Made by a program: the position numbers and the translations under genes | In this document: positions 23,253-30,545 of the stretch, piece by piece | Layout: each line of letters starts with the position of its first letter | Numbering within the stretch: position 1 is the stretch's first letter | Notes under the pieces: model-generated | What the model was told of the DNA's origin: nothing | Database searches by the model: none | The model's input: the letters and a program-made list of their open reading frames with translations, nothing else | Assembly: GCA_002687015.1 (NCBI GenBank) | Contig: NYZB01000275.1 | Span: forward strand, 1-33,361 | From: Deltaproteobacteria bacterium | Lineage (GTDB): Bacteria; Myxococcota_A; UBA9160; UBA6930 | Direction: 5' to 3' | Length of the DNA: 33,361 bases

Positions 23253-24180
23253 CTCGACGCCGGAGCCCGAAGCGCTCGATCGTCTCCTCCTCATCGAAGA
23301 AGAACCACGGCTGCCTCTCGTCCTGGCCTTCGGCGAGCTCTTCGTAGCTGGGCCGGAGCGAGGGGACACCCGCCGCGGGAACCTCCGCACCCGCCGCCCA
23401 CGCGATGGCATTGAGCACGAGAGTGCGGAAGTCGTCGTGGCCCCAGTTCCAGTGAAAGTGACCTCCGGTGAAGCCGACGCCTCGCCCACCTCCCGGGCGC
23501 TCACGGGCGAAGACCAGCGTCTCCGTGCGCCCGCTCGCTAAGAGCACGGCGTCGTTCGCGAAGGGCGGCCAGGTCGGATCGGCGCGAGCCTCGTCGTCGG
23601 GGACGGCGGTCGCAATCGGCGTCACGACGCCATCTTCGGCAAAGCGGAGGTTGAAGTACCACTCGTCGTAGGCGCGAAAGGGACGCACTCCGCGGGTGAT
23701 GGGGTGCGCCGGATCGAGAGCCAGCTGGGCCGTCCACATGGGGTTGGTGGAGAATCCGGACTCGTAGGTTCCTCCGATCCAGCGACGGAAGGCCTCGCTG
23801 GGCGGGCCCGCGGGCAGCTCGACGGCGTAGTGGAGCGCCACCACGCCGAGACCCCGGGCGGCATGGCTCTCGAGCAGAGCCAGGTGGGGAAGCGCTGCGT
23901 GTCCGGTGCCCCCGTCGAGGTAGAGCACCACCGCGGCAGCGTCGGCAAGCGGATCGACATCCCGGGGCCAGCCGCCGCGATGGACGCGGGCTCGTACGGG
24001 GCTACCGGGGCCGTTCAAGGCCTCGGCAAGGAGTGCGCTGCCGGGACCGAACTCGTGCGCGCCATAGCGATGGCTCGGGCCGCCCGCGATGAACACGACC
24101 ACGGGCTTCTCGGCGCGGGCCCCACCGGCGCCGAGGAGGAGAGTCAGGGCGAGACCGGACGCCAGCAGGATACGGGCCAT
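23197..24180 (-). CDS. Secreted ThuA-like protein
   Basis: A 327-residue protein with a signal peptide (MARILLASGLALTLLLGAGG, then ARA|EK). The mature part is a ThuA-like glutamine-amidotransferase fold: VVVFIAGGPSHRYGAHEF, LADAAAVVLYLDGG, LGVVALHYAVELP, WIGGTYESGFSTNP, HPITRGVRPFRAYDEWYFN and GFTGGHFHWNWGHDDFR. ThuA-like proteins include trehalose-utilisation and many Planctomycetes-type secreted proteins; no catalytic role is established. Residues after ~300 are Pro/Arg-rich and lie in the part overlapping the GMC gene, so this tail may be a run-on after loss of an earlier stop. A hairpin sits directly before the ATG at 24180. Divergent from the amidase. Confidence 0.82.
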   Translation of the reverse strand: MARILLASGLALTLLLGAGGARAEKPVVVFIAGGPSHRYGAHEFGPGSALLAEALNGPGSPVRARVHRGGWPRDVDPLADAAAVVLYLDGGTGHAALPHLALLESHAARGLGVVALHYAVELPAGPPSEAFRRWIGGTYESGFSTNPMWTAQLALDPAHPITRGVRPFRAYDEWYFNLRFAEDGVVTPIATAVPDDEARADPTWPPFANDAVLLASGRTETLVFARERPGGGRGVGFTGGHFHWNWGHDDFRTLVLNAIAWAAGAEVPAAGVPSLRPSYEELAEGQDERQPWFFFDEEETIERFGLRRRATEPPTPSPPPRRRPPAP

Positions 24181-24185
24181 GGGCC

Positions 24186-24205
24186 CAGGGTACTTCGATA
24201 CCCTG
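24186..24205 (-). promoter_or_regulatory. Hairpin at the ThuA-like start codon
   Basis: CAGGGTA and TACCCTG form a perfect 7+7 bp inverted repeat with a 6-nt spacer, ending 5 nt before the ATG. As RNA it would fold over the ribosome-binding region, where no free Shine-Dalgarno is seen; as DNA it could be an operator. Confidence 0.35.
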
Positions 24206-24285
24206 CCGCCACGAGAGGAGAGCGCGCCAGCGCCTCGCCTGGATTCGCTGTGGCACACTCAGCCTGCGTCCCACAGGGAGAGACC

Positions 24286-25737
24286 ATGACCCTCGCCTTC
24301 GAGACCGCCCGGCAGCTGGCGCAGAAGATCCGCGCCAGGGAGATCTCCTCGAGAGAGCTCACCGATCTCTACATCCAGCGCATCGAGAAGCACGACCCCG
24401 CCGTCAACGCGGTCGTCGTGAGAGACTTCGAGCGGGCGCGCGAGGCGGCGGCCGCGGCCGACGAGGCGCTCGCCCGCGGCGACGAGGTCGGGCCCTTGCA
24501 CGGCCTCCCGATGACCATCAAGGAGGCCTACGACGTCGAAGGCCTTCCGACGACCTGGGGCATCCCCGCCTTCAAGGACAACATCGCAACGGGCGCCGCC
24601 GAGAGCGTGAAACGCTACCGGTCCGCCGGCGCGCACTTCCTGGGCAAGACCAACGTCCCCCTCCAGCTCGGCGACTTCCAGAGCTACAACGAGATCTACG
24701 GTACGACGAGCAACCCCTGGAACCTCGAGCGCACGCCGGGTGGTTCCTCGGGCGGCTCCTCGGCCGCGTTGGCTGCCGGTCTGGCTCCGCTCGAGAGCGG
24801 CTCGGACATCGGCGGCTCGATCCGCAACCCGGCCCACTTCTGTGGCGTCTACGGGCACAAGCCGACCCACGGCATCGTCCCGGACCAGGGGCACGCGCTT
24901 CCCGGCATGGTCGCCTCTCCGGACATCGCCGTGGTCGGCCCGCTGGCGCGCAGCGCGGAAGACCTCGCCCTGGCCATGGAGCTGCTGGCGGGCGCCGACC
25001 CCTTCCACGAGCTCGGCTGGAGGCTCGCGCTCCCCGCACCGCGCCACCGCGAGCTGGCCGATTTCCGCGTCGCCCTCTGGCCCACCGAAGCGCGGGCGCC
25101 CGTCAGCAGCGAGGTGGCCGACCGGGTCCAGCAGCTCGGCGACCGCCTGGCCGGGCTCGGCGCCACCGTGTCCGACGTCGCGCGCCCGGCCTTCGACGTC
25201 GAGACGAGCCACGCCACCTACCTGACGATGCTCAACGGCGTGATGTCCGCGGGCCTCCCGGACGACATCTTCGAGGGAATGCAGCACGGTGCCCGGAGCC
25301 TCGACGCAGGCGACGAGTCCGACGATGCCCGCATGCTCCGCGCGGCCGTCCAGACCCACCGGGACTGGGTCCGCGCGGGCCACGTGCGGGCACGTCTGCG
25401 CCTGGCCTGGAAGGCCTTCTTCGAGGACTTCGACATCGTGCTCTGTCCGCAGATGGCGACCGCCGCGTTTCCCCACGACCACTCGCCCTTCCTGAGCCGG
25501 ACCCTGCAGATCGACGACACGGTGCGGCCCTACTTCGAGCAGGTCTTCTGGGCCGGCCTGCCGACGGTCTCGTACCTGCCCAGCACCGTGTTCCCGACGG
25601 GGCCCTCGAAGGAGGGGCTGCCGATCGGACTCCAGGCCGTGGGGGCGGAGTTCGACGACGCCACCTGCATCGAGTTCGCGCGGCTGATCGCCCTGGAGAT
25701 CGGCGGCTTCGTGCCGCCGCCGGGCTACGAGGACTGA
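24286..25737 (+). CDS. Amidase signature family protein
   Basis: A 483-residue amidase. The Ser-cisSer-Lys triad is visible: Lys79 in PMTIKEAYDVEG, Ser154 in TPGGSSGGSSAA and the nucleophile Ser178 in SDIGGSIRNPAHFCG. The family hydrolyses carboxylic amides; members include fatty-acid amide hydrolases, nylon-oligomer and peptide amidases and GatA. There is no GatB/GatC nearby and the N-terminus (LAQKIRAREISSRELTDLYI) is the general amidase type, so a catabolic role is likelier than tRNA amidation. GGGAGAG precedes the ATG at 24286. The stop overlaps the convergent membrane-protein gene by 13 bp. Confidence 0.92.
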   Translation: MTLAFETARQLAQKIRAREISSRELTDLYIQRIEKHDPAVNAVVVRDFERAREAAAAADEALARGDEVGPLHGLPMTIKEAYDVEGLPTTWGIPAFKDNIATGAAESVKRYRSAGAHFLGKTNVPLQLGDFQSYNEIYGTTSNPWNLERTPGGSSGGSSAALAAGLAPLESGSDIGGSIRNPAHFCGVYGHKPTHGIVPDQGHALPGMVASPDIAVVGPLARSAEDLALAMELLAGADPFHELGWRLALPAPRHRELADFRVALWPTEARAPVSSEVADRVQQLGDRLAGLGATVSDVARPAFDVETSHATYLTMLNGVMSAGLPDDIFEGMQHGARSLDAGDESDDARMLRAAVQTHRDWVRAGHVRARLRLAWKAFFEDFDIVLCPQMATAAFPHDHSPFLSRTLQIDDTVRPYFEQVFWAGLPTVSYLPSTVFPTGPSKEGLPIGLQAVGAEFDDATCIEFARLIALEIGGFVPPPGYED

Positions 25738-26237
25738 TCGGAGCCGGGGACCGCCTCGTCGGGCTTCTCGTTCGCCGCGAGGATGGCACTGAGCTCGTTG
25801 AGGTCGCGGGCCAGCTCGACGAAGGCATCTCTCTTGCGCAGGTGCACCCGCGCTGCGTAGTCGCCGTTCTTGAGAGCCTCGACGTGGCGGCGGAAGGCGA
25901 CCTCCGGTCCCAGGATCCGGTAGCTGTGGAAGATCCACAGGCCGGCCAGGGTCAGGGAGAAGAGGATGGCCATCACCGCAACCGCCCAGAGGGCGCTGAC
26001 CACCTGCTCGTCGATCAGGTCGGCGTAGAACTGGGAATCGCCGGTCGCCGGCGGCTCGATGGCCAGCAGGGCAGTGTAGGTATGGTGGCCGAGGGCCGCG
26101 CAGACCACCGAGAAGACCACCGTGAGCGCGAGCAGCGTGACGGGAAAGCCCACCCGGAAGCCCGGCAGGCGCACCACACTCACCGCGGCGCGTCGATTCT
26201 TCAGGAACGAGAACTCGTCGCCGGACTCGTCGGCCAT
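25725..26237 (-). CDS. Two-helix membrane protein with HAMP-like C-terminus
   Basis: A 170-residue protein. Two membrane helices (around VTLLALTVVFSVVCAALGHH and VSALWAVAVMAILFSLTLAG) enclose a periplasmic loop of ~30 residues. After the second helix comes a HAMP-like segment: SYRILGPEVAFRRHVEALKN, GDYAARVHLRKRDAFVELAR and DLNELSAILAANEK. It resembles the sensor half of a chemoreceptor or kinase without an output domain. Similar stand-alone proteins occur in delta-type genomes, but I cannot assign a role. The start is ATG at 26237 with GGGGGA upstream. It lies 67 nt downstream of the dehalogenase gene on the other side of its stop, so both could share a transcript. Confidence 0.78.
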   Translation of the reverse strand: MADESGDEFSFLKNRRAAVSVVRLPGFRVGFPVTLLALTVVFSVVCAALGHHTYTALLAIEPPATGDSQFYADLIDEQVVSALWAVAVMAILFSLTLAGLWIFHSYRILGPEVAFRRHVEALKNGDYAARVHLRKRDAFVELARDLNELSAILAANEKPDEAVPGSDQSS

Positions 26238-26304
26238 GATGGTTCCCCCGGTGGCACTCTCGGCACGACGGGGGCCCGACTGTAGGGGCAGGCGACGCGC
26301 TCCT

Positions 26305-27309
26305 TCAGCCCACCGGGTGGGCCCGCATGAAGGCGATCACGGCCTCGGCCACCTCGGGGCCCTTGTCCTCCTGCAGGAAGTGGCCCGCCCCCTCGATCGT
26401 CACGTGCTCGACGCCCTTCGCCCCGGCCACTCTGTCCTGGAAGATCTGGTAGCCTCCGCGGGTCACCGGATCGCCGTCGCTGAAGGCCGTGAGCAGCGGG
26501 CGATCGAAGGCCGCGAGCACCTCCCAGGCCGCCTGGTTGGCCGGGATCTCCGGATCATCGGGAAAGATGGGAACCAGGCTCGGGAACTTGCGGGCGCCGG
26601 CCTCGTAGCGGCCGTCCGGGAAGGGCGCCTGGTAGGCCGCGCGCACCTCGTCGGCCATGCCCCCGCCGGTGATCTGCAGCACGTCGCCCACACTGAACTC
26701 CGGCGACTCGGCGCAGTACTTGCGCCAGAAGAAGAAGCCCGGCGGGCCCTCCTGGCTCTGGAAGCCGTTCATGACGTCCGCGAGGGTCGGCACCGGAAGG
26801 CCATCGTACAGCTCGCGCATGGGTTTCGCGGCCTCCGGCGGGAGCCCCCCACCGTCGGGCAGACCCGTATTGGCCACGACCACCCGCGCGAAGCGTTCCG
26901 AATAGGCCGCCACCAGGCGCAGCCCGATCAGGCCACCCCAATCCTGGCAGAAGAGGTTGATGCCCTGCAGATCCAGGCCCTCGAGCCAGGCACTCATCCA
27001 GCGGACGTGGTTGGCGAAGGTGTAGTCGTCCCGCTCGGTGGGCTTGTCCGAGCGGCCGAAGCCGACGAAGTCCGGGGCGATGACCCGATAGCCTGCCGCC
27101 ACGAACACGGGGATCATCTTGCGATAGAGATACGACCAGGACGGTTGGCCGTGCAGGCAGAGGATGACCTCGCCATCGCCGGCCCCCTCGTCCAGGTGAT
27201 GGATGCGCAGGCTGCCGCCCTCTCCGTCCGGAACCTCGCTGTAGTTCGGGGCGAAGTCGTAGCCCGGCAGGTCTTCGAAGCGGGAATCGGGGGTCCGGAC
27301 GGTTTCCAT
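26305..27309 (-). CDS. Haloalkane dehalogenase, subfamily I (DhlA-like)
   Basis: A 334-residue alpha/beta hydrolase very close in pattern to DhlA: CLHGQPSWSYLYRKMIPVF, then VIAPDFVGFGRSDKP and DDYTFANHVRWM, then CQDWGGLIGL. Nucleophile Asp123 sits in QDWGG with halide-binding Trp124; a second Trp195 (FFFWRKY) in the cap may complete the halide site; the acid is in FSDGDPV and the base is His310 (EGAGHFLQED). The oxyanion motif reads HGQP where DhlA has HGEP. Expected reaction: R-X + H2O to R-OH + halide, but epoxide hydrolases and other hydrolases share parts, so activity is inferred. GAGGAG stands just before the ATG. A promoter overlapping an inverted repeat lies directly upstream, shared with the divergent DUF362 gene. 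Confidence 0.87.
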   Translation of the reverse strand: METVRTPDSRFEDLPGYDFAPNYSEVPDGEGGSLRIHHLDEGAGDGEVILCLHGQPSWSYLYRKMIPVFVAAGYRVIAPDFVGFGRSDKPTERDDYTFANHVRWMSAWLEGLDLQGINLFCQDWGGLIGLRLVAAYSERFARVVVANTGLPDGGGLPPEAAKPMRELYDGLPVPTLADVMNGFQSQEGPPGFFFWRKYCAESPEFSVGDVLQITGGGMADEVRAAYQAPFPDGRYEAGARKFPSLVPIFPDDPEIPANQAAWEVLAAFDRPLLTAFSDGDPVTRGGYQIFQDRVAGAKGVEHVTIEGAGHFLQEDKGPEVAEAVIAFMRAHPVG

Positions 27310-27338
27310 ACTGGCTCCTCGAGAGGTGACGTAGCCCC

Positions 27339-27368
27339 ATCTTATGGCATGGTCTATGCCATAATCAA
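27339..27368 (-). promoter_or_regulatory. Promoter of the haloalkane dehalogenase gene
   Basis: On the minus strand TTGATT (27368-27363) and TAAGAT (27344-27339) form -35 and -10 boxes with an 18-nt spacer, 4 of 6 matches each to consensus. Transcription would start near 27331, giving a leader of ~21 nt with the Shine-Dalgarno. On the plus strand CATAAT (27360-27365) is a 5 of 6 -10 box for the DUF362 gene, with no clear -35. Confidence 0.5.
27342..27364. promoter_or_regulatory. Operator-like inverted repeat in the divergent promoter
   Basis: TTATGGCAT, a 5-nt spacer, then ATGCCATAA: a perfect 9+9 bp repeat, strongly AT-rich against its surroundings. It fills the space between the -35 and -10 boxes of the dehalogenase promoter and touches the -10 box of the opposite promoter. 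A dimeric repressor (for example TetR, GntR or MarR type) is the simplest reader, but no regulator gene lies in the window. Confidence 0.6.
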
Positions 27369-27422
27369 GCGGCCCGATGGAGCTAGCGTTGCTCCAGATG
27401 CCACCGCAGGGAGGAGACCGCA

Positions 27423-28664
27423 ATGGACCCCGACCCGACCGACCCCGATCTTCCCCTCACCCGGCGCGGCTTTGGCCGCCTGACCGCCCTGGGCGCCGCA
27501 GCCCTCGCCCTGCCCCGGCCCGCTCGGGCCACGGCCGAGCCGGCCGGCGCCGCCGACCTCCGCCTGGCGGACGGCCCGAACCTGCCCGTCGCGGTGGCCG
27601 GTGTTCCACGCGGCTCCGAGGGGGCCGCCACGGAGAGAGCGGTGCGCGAGACCGTCCTCGGCACGACCGACTTCTCGTGGCTGAGCCGCGGCGATTCGGT
27701 CCTGATCAAGGTCTCCTGCAACTCCGGCAACGTCTACCCCGCGACCACCGACCCGATCGCCCTGCGCACGATGATCGGGTTGCTCCGCGAGCGGGGCGCC
27801 GGCCGCGTGATCGTCGCCGACATGTCGGGGGTCGAGGCGGTCCGTTTCAGCAAGGACGAGACCCGTGGCAGCAGCCGGGAGCTCCTGCACAGCGCCGGCC
27901 TGGCCCAGGTGGCCGAAGACGCCGGCGCCGAGGTCCAGGCCTTCGAGGAGGCGGGCTGGGACGGCTTCTACGAAGAGGCCCCGGCGGCAAAGGGAAGCTG
28001 GAAGAACAGCCTCTTCCTTCCGGAGGTCCTCCGCGAGGCCGACCACGTGGTCCTGATGCCGCGCTGCAGCCGGCACCTGCTGGCCGGCAGCACCCTCGCG
28101 CTGAAATGCGCGGTCGGCTGGTGGCGCCACGACTCGCGCCTCGAGTACCACCACGATGCCTCGACCTTTGCCCAGAAGACCGCCGACGCCAACACGGTCC
28201 CGAGCTTGCGGGAGAAGCAGCGGCTGGTGGTCACCAGCGCGACGAAGGTGATGGCGCTCTTCGGTCCCGACGACGGGCGCGTGGTCGCTCCCGAGACCGG
28301 CATCGTCTTCGCCAGTGTGGACGCGGTCGCCCACGACCTGGTCTCGCTCTCCTGGCTGCTCTCGACGCGGGCGAGCATTCTCGAAGAGAAGCGGGCCGGG
28401 TTGATGGACGACCCGAACACCTCCCCCACGGTGGTGAACTTCGCCAACAGGGTGGTGAACCTCTGGCTCGGCGGCATCGGGAAGGCCGTCTCGGCGGAGC
28501 GGCTGCGCCCCTGGCCGGCGACGGACGTCTGGAACGACCGCGTGATGCAGCGCGCCTTCGAGAACTCCGGCGGCGTACCCCCGGTCGAGCTGGCCTACAC
28601 AGGCGGTGTGCCGATGAGCCTGCAGGAGAGCCTGACCGAGTCGATCCGCTTGCCCTCGAGCTGA
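27423..28664 (+). CDS. DUF362 family protein with Tat signal
   Basis: A 413-residue protein. The N-terminus carries a twin-arginine motif, LTRRGFGRLTALGAAALAL, followed by an ARA-type cleavage site near residue 36. The body matches DUF362: SVLIKVSCNSGNVYPATTDP, then GAGRVIVADMSG, ADHVVLMPRCSRHLLAGSTL, ALKCAVGWWRHDSR and GIVFASVDAVAHDLVSLSWL. DUF362 is of unknown function; some members carry ferredoxin domains, but none is present here. Cys residues occur at the usual KVSCN and LKCAVG positions. GAGGAG at 27411-27416 stands 6 nt before the ATG. It shares a divergent control region with the haloalkane dehalogenase, hinting at a joint response. Confidence 0.88.
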   Translation: MDPDPTDPDLPLTRRGFGRLTALGAAALALPRPARATAEPAGAADLRLADGPNLPVAVAGVPRGSEGAATERAVRETVLGTTDFSWLSRGDSVLIKVSCNSGNVYPATTDPIALRTMIGLLRERGAGRVIVADMSGVEAVRFSKDETRGSSRELLHSAGLAQVAEDAGAEVQAFEEAGWDGFYEEAPAAKGSWKNSLFLPEVLREADHVVLMPRCSRHLLAGSTLALKCAVGWWRHDSRLEYHHDASTFAQKTADANTVPSLREKQRLVVTSATKVMALFGPDDGRVVAPETGIVFASVDAVAHDLVSLSWLLSTRASILEEKRAGLMDDPNTSPTVVNFANRVVNLWLGGIGKAVSAERLRPWPATDVWNDRVMQRAFENSGGVPPVELAYTGGVPMSLQESLTESIRLPSS

Positions 28665-28706
28665 GCCTCCGGACCTGCTCGCGGAGAGCTCCGGACCGAG
28701 CCCCGG

Positions 28707-28982
28707 CTAGCGGCCCTCGAAGACGGGTTCGCGCTTCTCGACGAAGGCCTTGGTGGCTTCGCGGTGGTCCTTCGTGAAGCCCGTGTGGATGTGATGGGTG
28801 GCCTCGAGGTCGAGACACTCCATCACGTCGCCTCTCACGGCGCGGTTCAGGTTCTCCTTCATGTAGCGGTACGCGACGGTCGGGCCGTGAGCCAGGCGGC
28901 TGGCCAGCGCCAGCGTGCGCTCCTCGAGGTCGCCGGCCGGCACCACCTGGTTGACCAGGCCAACGCGCTCGGCATCCGCCTC
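28707..28982 (-). pseudogene. Enoyl-CoA hydratase/isomerase family, 5'-truncated remnant
   Basis: About 91 C-terminal residues of a crotonase-family protein remain, from EADAERVGLVNQVVPAGDLE through AHGPTVAYRYMKENLNRA and FTKDHREATKAFVEKREPVF to the stop. The family is normally ~260 residues; the CoA-binding and oxyanion-hole half is missing, and no start codon with a Shine-Dalgarno exists. Upstream of about 28982 the sequence becomes the antisense of a YeiH-family gene. Both genes therefore lack their 5' ends at the same point. Either a deletion between divergent genes or an assembly join explains it. The gene is not functional as written. Confidence 0.75.
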
Positions 28983-29828
28983 AGTCTCACGGCGGCCGGC
29001 GCCATCGGCCTCGCCGCCCTGCCGGTGGTCGTGGCCTGCATCGCCGCGGCTCTGCTTCTCGTCACCTGGCTGAGCCGGCGGGTCGGGCTGCCGGGAAGGC
29101 TGGGCGTGCTCATTGCGGTGGGAACCAGCATCTGTGGAAACACAGCGATCGTGGCGACGGGCCCGGTGATCGGCGCCGACGACGACGAGATGAGCTACGC
29201 CGTCGGCTGCATCACGGTCTTCGGCCTGCTCGCACTGGTGGCCTACCCCTCACTCTCGCAGCTCCTCTTCGTCGGCGATGCCCACCTGGCGGGTCTCTTC
29301 CTCGGCACCGCGATCCACGACACGGCCCAGGTCGCGGGTGCCGGCCTCATGTACCTCCAGCAGTACGACACGGCGGCGGCCCTCGATACCGCCACCGTGA
29401 CCAAGCTGGTCCGGAACCTCTTCATGCTCGCCGTGATTCCCCTCATGGCCGTCGTCTACAACCGGGGCGAGGGATCCGGCCGTGCCGCCACGACCAAGTT
29501 CAGCCAGCTCGTTCCCCTCTTCGTCTTCGGGTTCATCGGGATGACCGCACTGCGGACGGTGGGCGACATGGGGGATCAGCCCTTCGGCTTCCTGTCCCAC
29601 GCCACCTGGGAGGCGGGCGTCGCGTGGGTGAGCTCGACCGCGAACTGGTGCCTCGCCGTTGCGATGGCCTCCGTCGGTCTCGGCACGAGCTTCTCGAAGC
29701 TCAGCAAGCTCGGTCTGCGACCGCTCGCCATCGGCCTGGTCGCCGCGGTCCTCGTCGGGGGGGGGAGCTTCGCCATGATCCAGCTGCTCTCCGGTGCCGG
29801 ACTCCTGGAGGGCCTCGTCGCCGGCTGA
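28968..29828 (+). pseudogene. YeiH family (putative sulfate exporter) transporter, 5'-truncated
   Basis: About 286 residues of a PF03601 membrane transporter remain, starting at LGIRLSLTAAGAIGLAALPV, with GTSICGNTAIVATGPVIGA, LGTAIHDTAQVAGAG, TKLVRNLFMLAVIPLMA and GLGTSFSKLSKLGLRPLAIG, ending VGGGSFAMIQLL. Compared with E. coli YeiH (349 residues), roughly the first 85-90 residues (two to three membrane helices) are absent. The reading frame stays open to an ATG at 28764, but that extension is only antisense of the hydratase remnant and has no membrane character, so a working protein is unlikely. A strong terminator follows the stop. Confidence 0.78.
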
Positions 29829-29837
29829 GCTCCGAGG

Positions 29838-29874
29838 CGAGAACGCCCGATCCCTTGCGGGATCGGGCGTCTCG
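29838..29874. terminator. Bidirectional terminator between convergent genes
   Basis: ACGCCCGATCCC and GGGATCGGGCGT (29843-29854, 29859-29870) pair perfectly over 12 bp around a TTGC loop; past a bulged A, CGAG and CTCG add four more pairs. It lies between the YeiH stop (29828) and the stop of the convergent CARDB-like gene (29895). It is the strongest hairpin in the window. Confidence 0.7.
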
Positions 29875-29894
29875 TCGCCAGTGATGGAAAGGGG

Positions 29895-30410
29895 TTACTG
29901 GCAGTAGACGGAAGCGGTCATCGCGTTGTTGGTCTCGTTCGACTCGCCCTGCTTGTGCAGGAAGTCGACCTTGACCCAGACGCTGTACCAGCCCTCGCTG
30001 AAGGTGACGTTCTTCTCGAGCTCACGGGTCTGGCTGATCGCGAAGCCGGCCGGCGTGTTGAAGTGGGTGCTCATGGCGTGGCCCGGCTTCGTGAGGTCGT
30101 AGCTCGCCCCCGACTGGATCTTGCCGGCCGTCGTGATCATGTGAGTCGTCGGGGCGCTGCCCAGGTTCGCGATCCGGACCCTGGCCGTCAGGTTCCGCTT
30201 CGCGACCTCGCAGGAGAGGTCGAGGTTCAGGACGCTCAGGTCGGGCAGGGCCACCTGGATCGCCGCATTCGGGCGCGCGATCGCCGCACGGTCGACCTTG
30301 GAGGCGCGTACGCGATGGCGGGCCGAGGCGGCGAGCAGGGGCGCCGGAAGAAGGGTGAGGGCCAGCGCCAGCAGGCCCAGAAGGGCCACGGAAGGGTGGA
30401 TACGGATCAT
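29895..30410 (-). CDS. Small secreted CARDB-like protein
   Basis: A 171-residue exported protein. The signal peptide is MIRIHPSVALLGLLALALTL followed by a likely LAASA cleavage site. The mature part is one Ig-like CARDB-type domain: LPDLSVLNLDLSCEVAKRNL, then ARVRIANLGSAPTTHMI, and the typical end with a lone strand, WYSVWVKVDFLHKQGESNET, then NNAMTASVYC. Two Cys (DLSCEV and the penultimate residue) may form a disulfide joining first and last strands. CARDB domains mostly mediate adhesion or structure; no enzyme is present. GAGGAGAG stands just before the ATG at 30410. Divergent from the DUF3604 gene across 135 bp. Confidence 0.78.
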   Translation of the reverse strand: MIRIHPSVALLGLLALALTLLPAPLLAASARHRVRASKVDRAAIARPNAAIQVALPDLSVLNLDLSCEVAKRNLTARVRIANLGSAPTTHMITTAGKIQSGASYDLTKPGHAMSTHFNTPAGFAISQTRELEKNVTFSEGWYSVWVKVDFLHKQGESNETNNAMTASVYCQ

Positions 30411-30500
30411 GGGGTCTCTCCTCGGGATGGGCCCGCAACTCGGGGCCAGGGGTTCGCGGAGGAGAGTCGAAACAGGGTGCACCGGGGTTCAATCGCGGCG

Positions 30501-30506
30501 TATGCT
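30501..30506 (+). promoter_or_regulatory. Putative -10 box TATGCT for the DUF3604 gene
   Basis: TATGCT lies 40 nt before the ATG at 30546, the same hexamer and a similar distance as before the FG-GAP gene (4806). No clear -35 box. Confidence 0.3.
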
Positions 30507-30545
30507 CTCTCGCCGACCACCGGGCCAGGCCCAGGAGGGAACGGA

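Noticed and set aside
24251-24270. Sigma-54 promoter upstream of the amidase (TGGCAC)
   Set aside because: TGGCAC is present, but the GC element expected at -12 is displaced by two bases, so the fixed GG/GC spacing fails.
28764-28967. N-terminal extension of the YeiH frame to ATG 28764
   Set aside because: These 68 codons are the antisense of the enoyl-CoA hydratase remnant, have no membrane helices and do not resemble YeiH N-termini.
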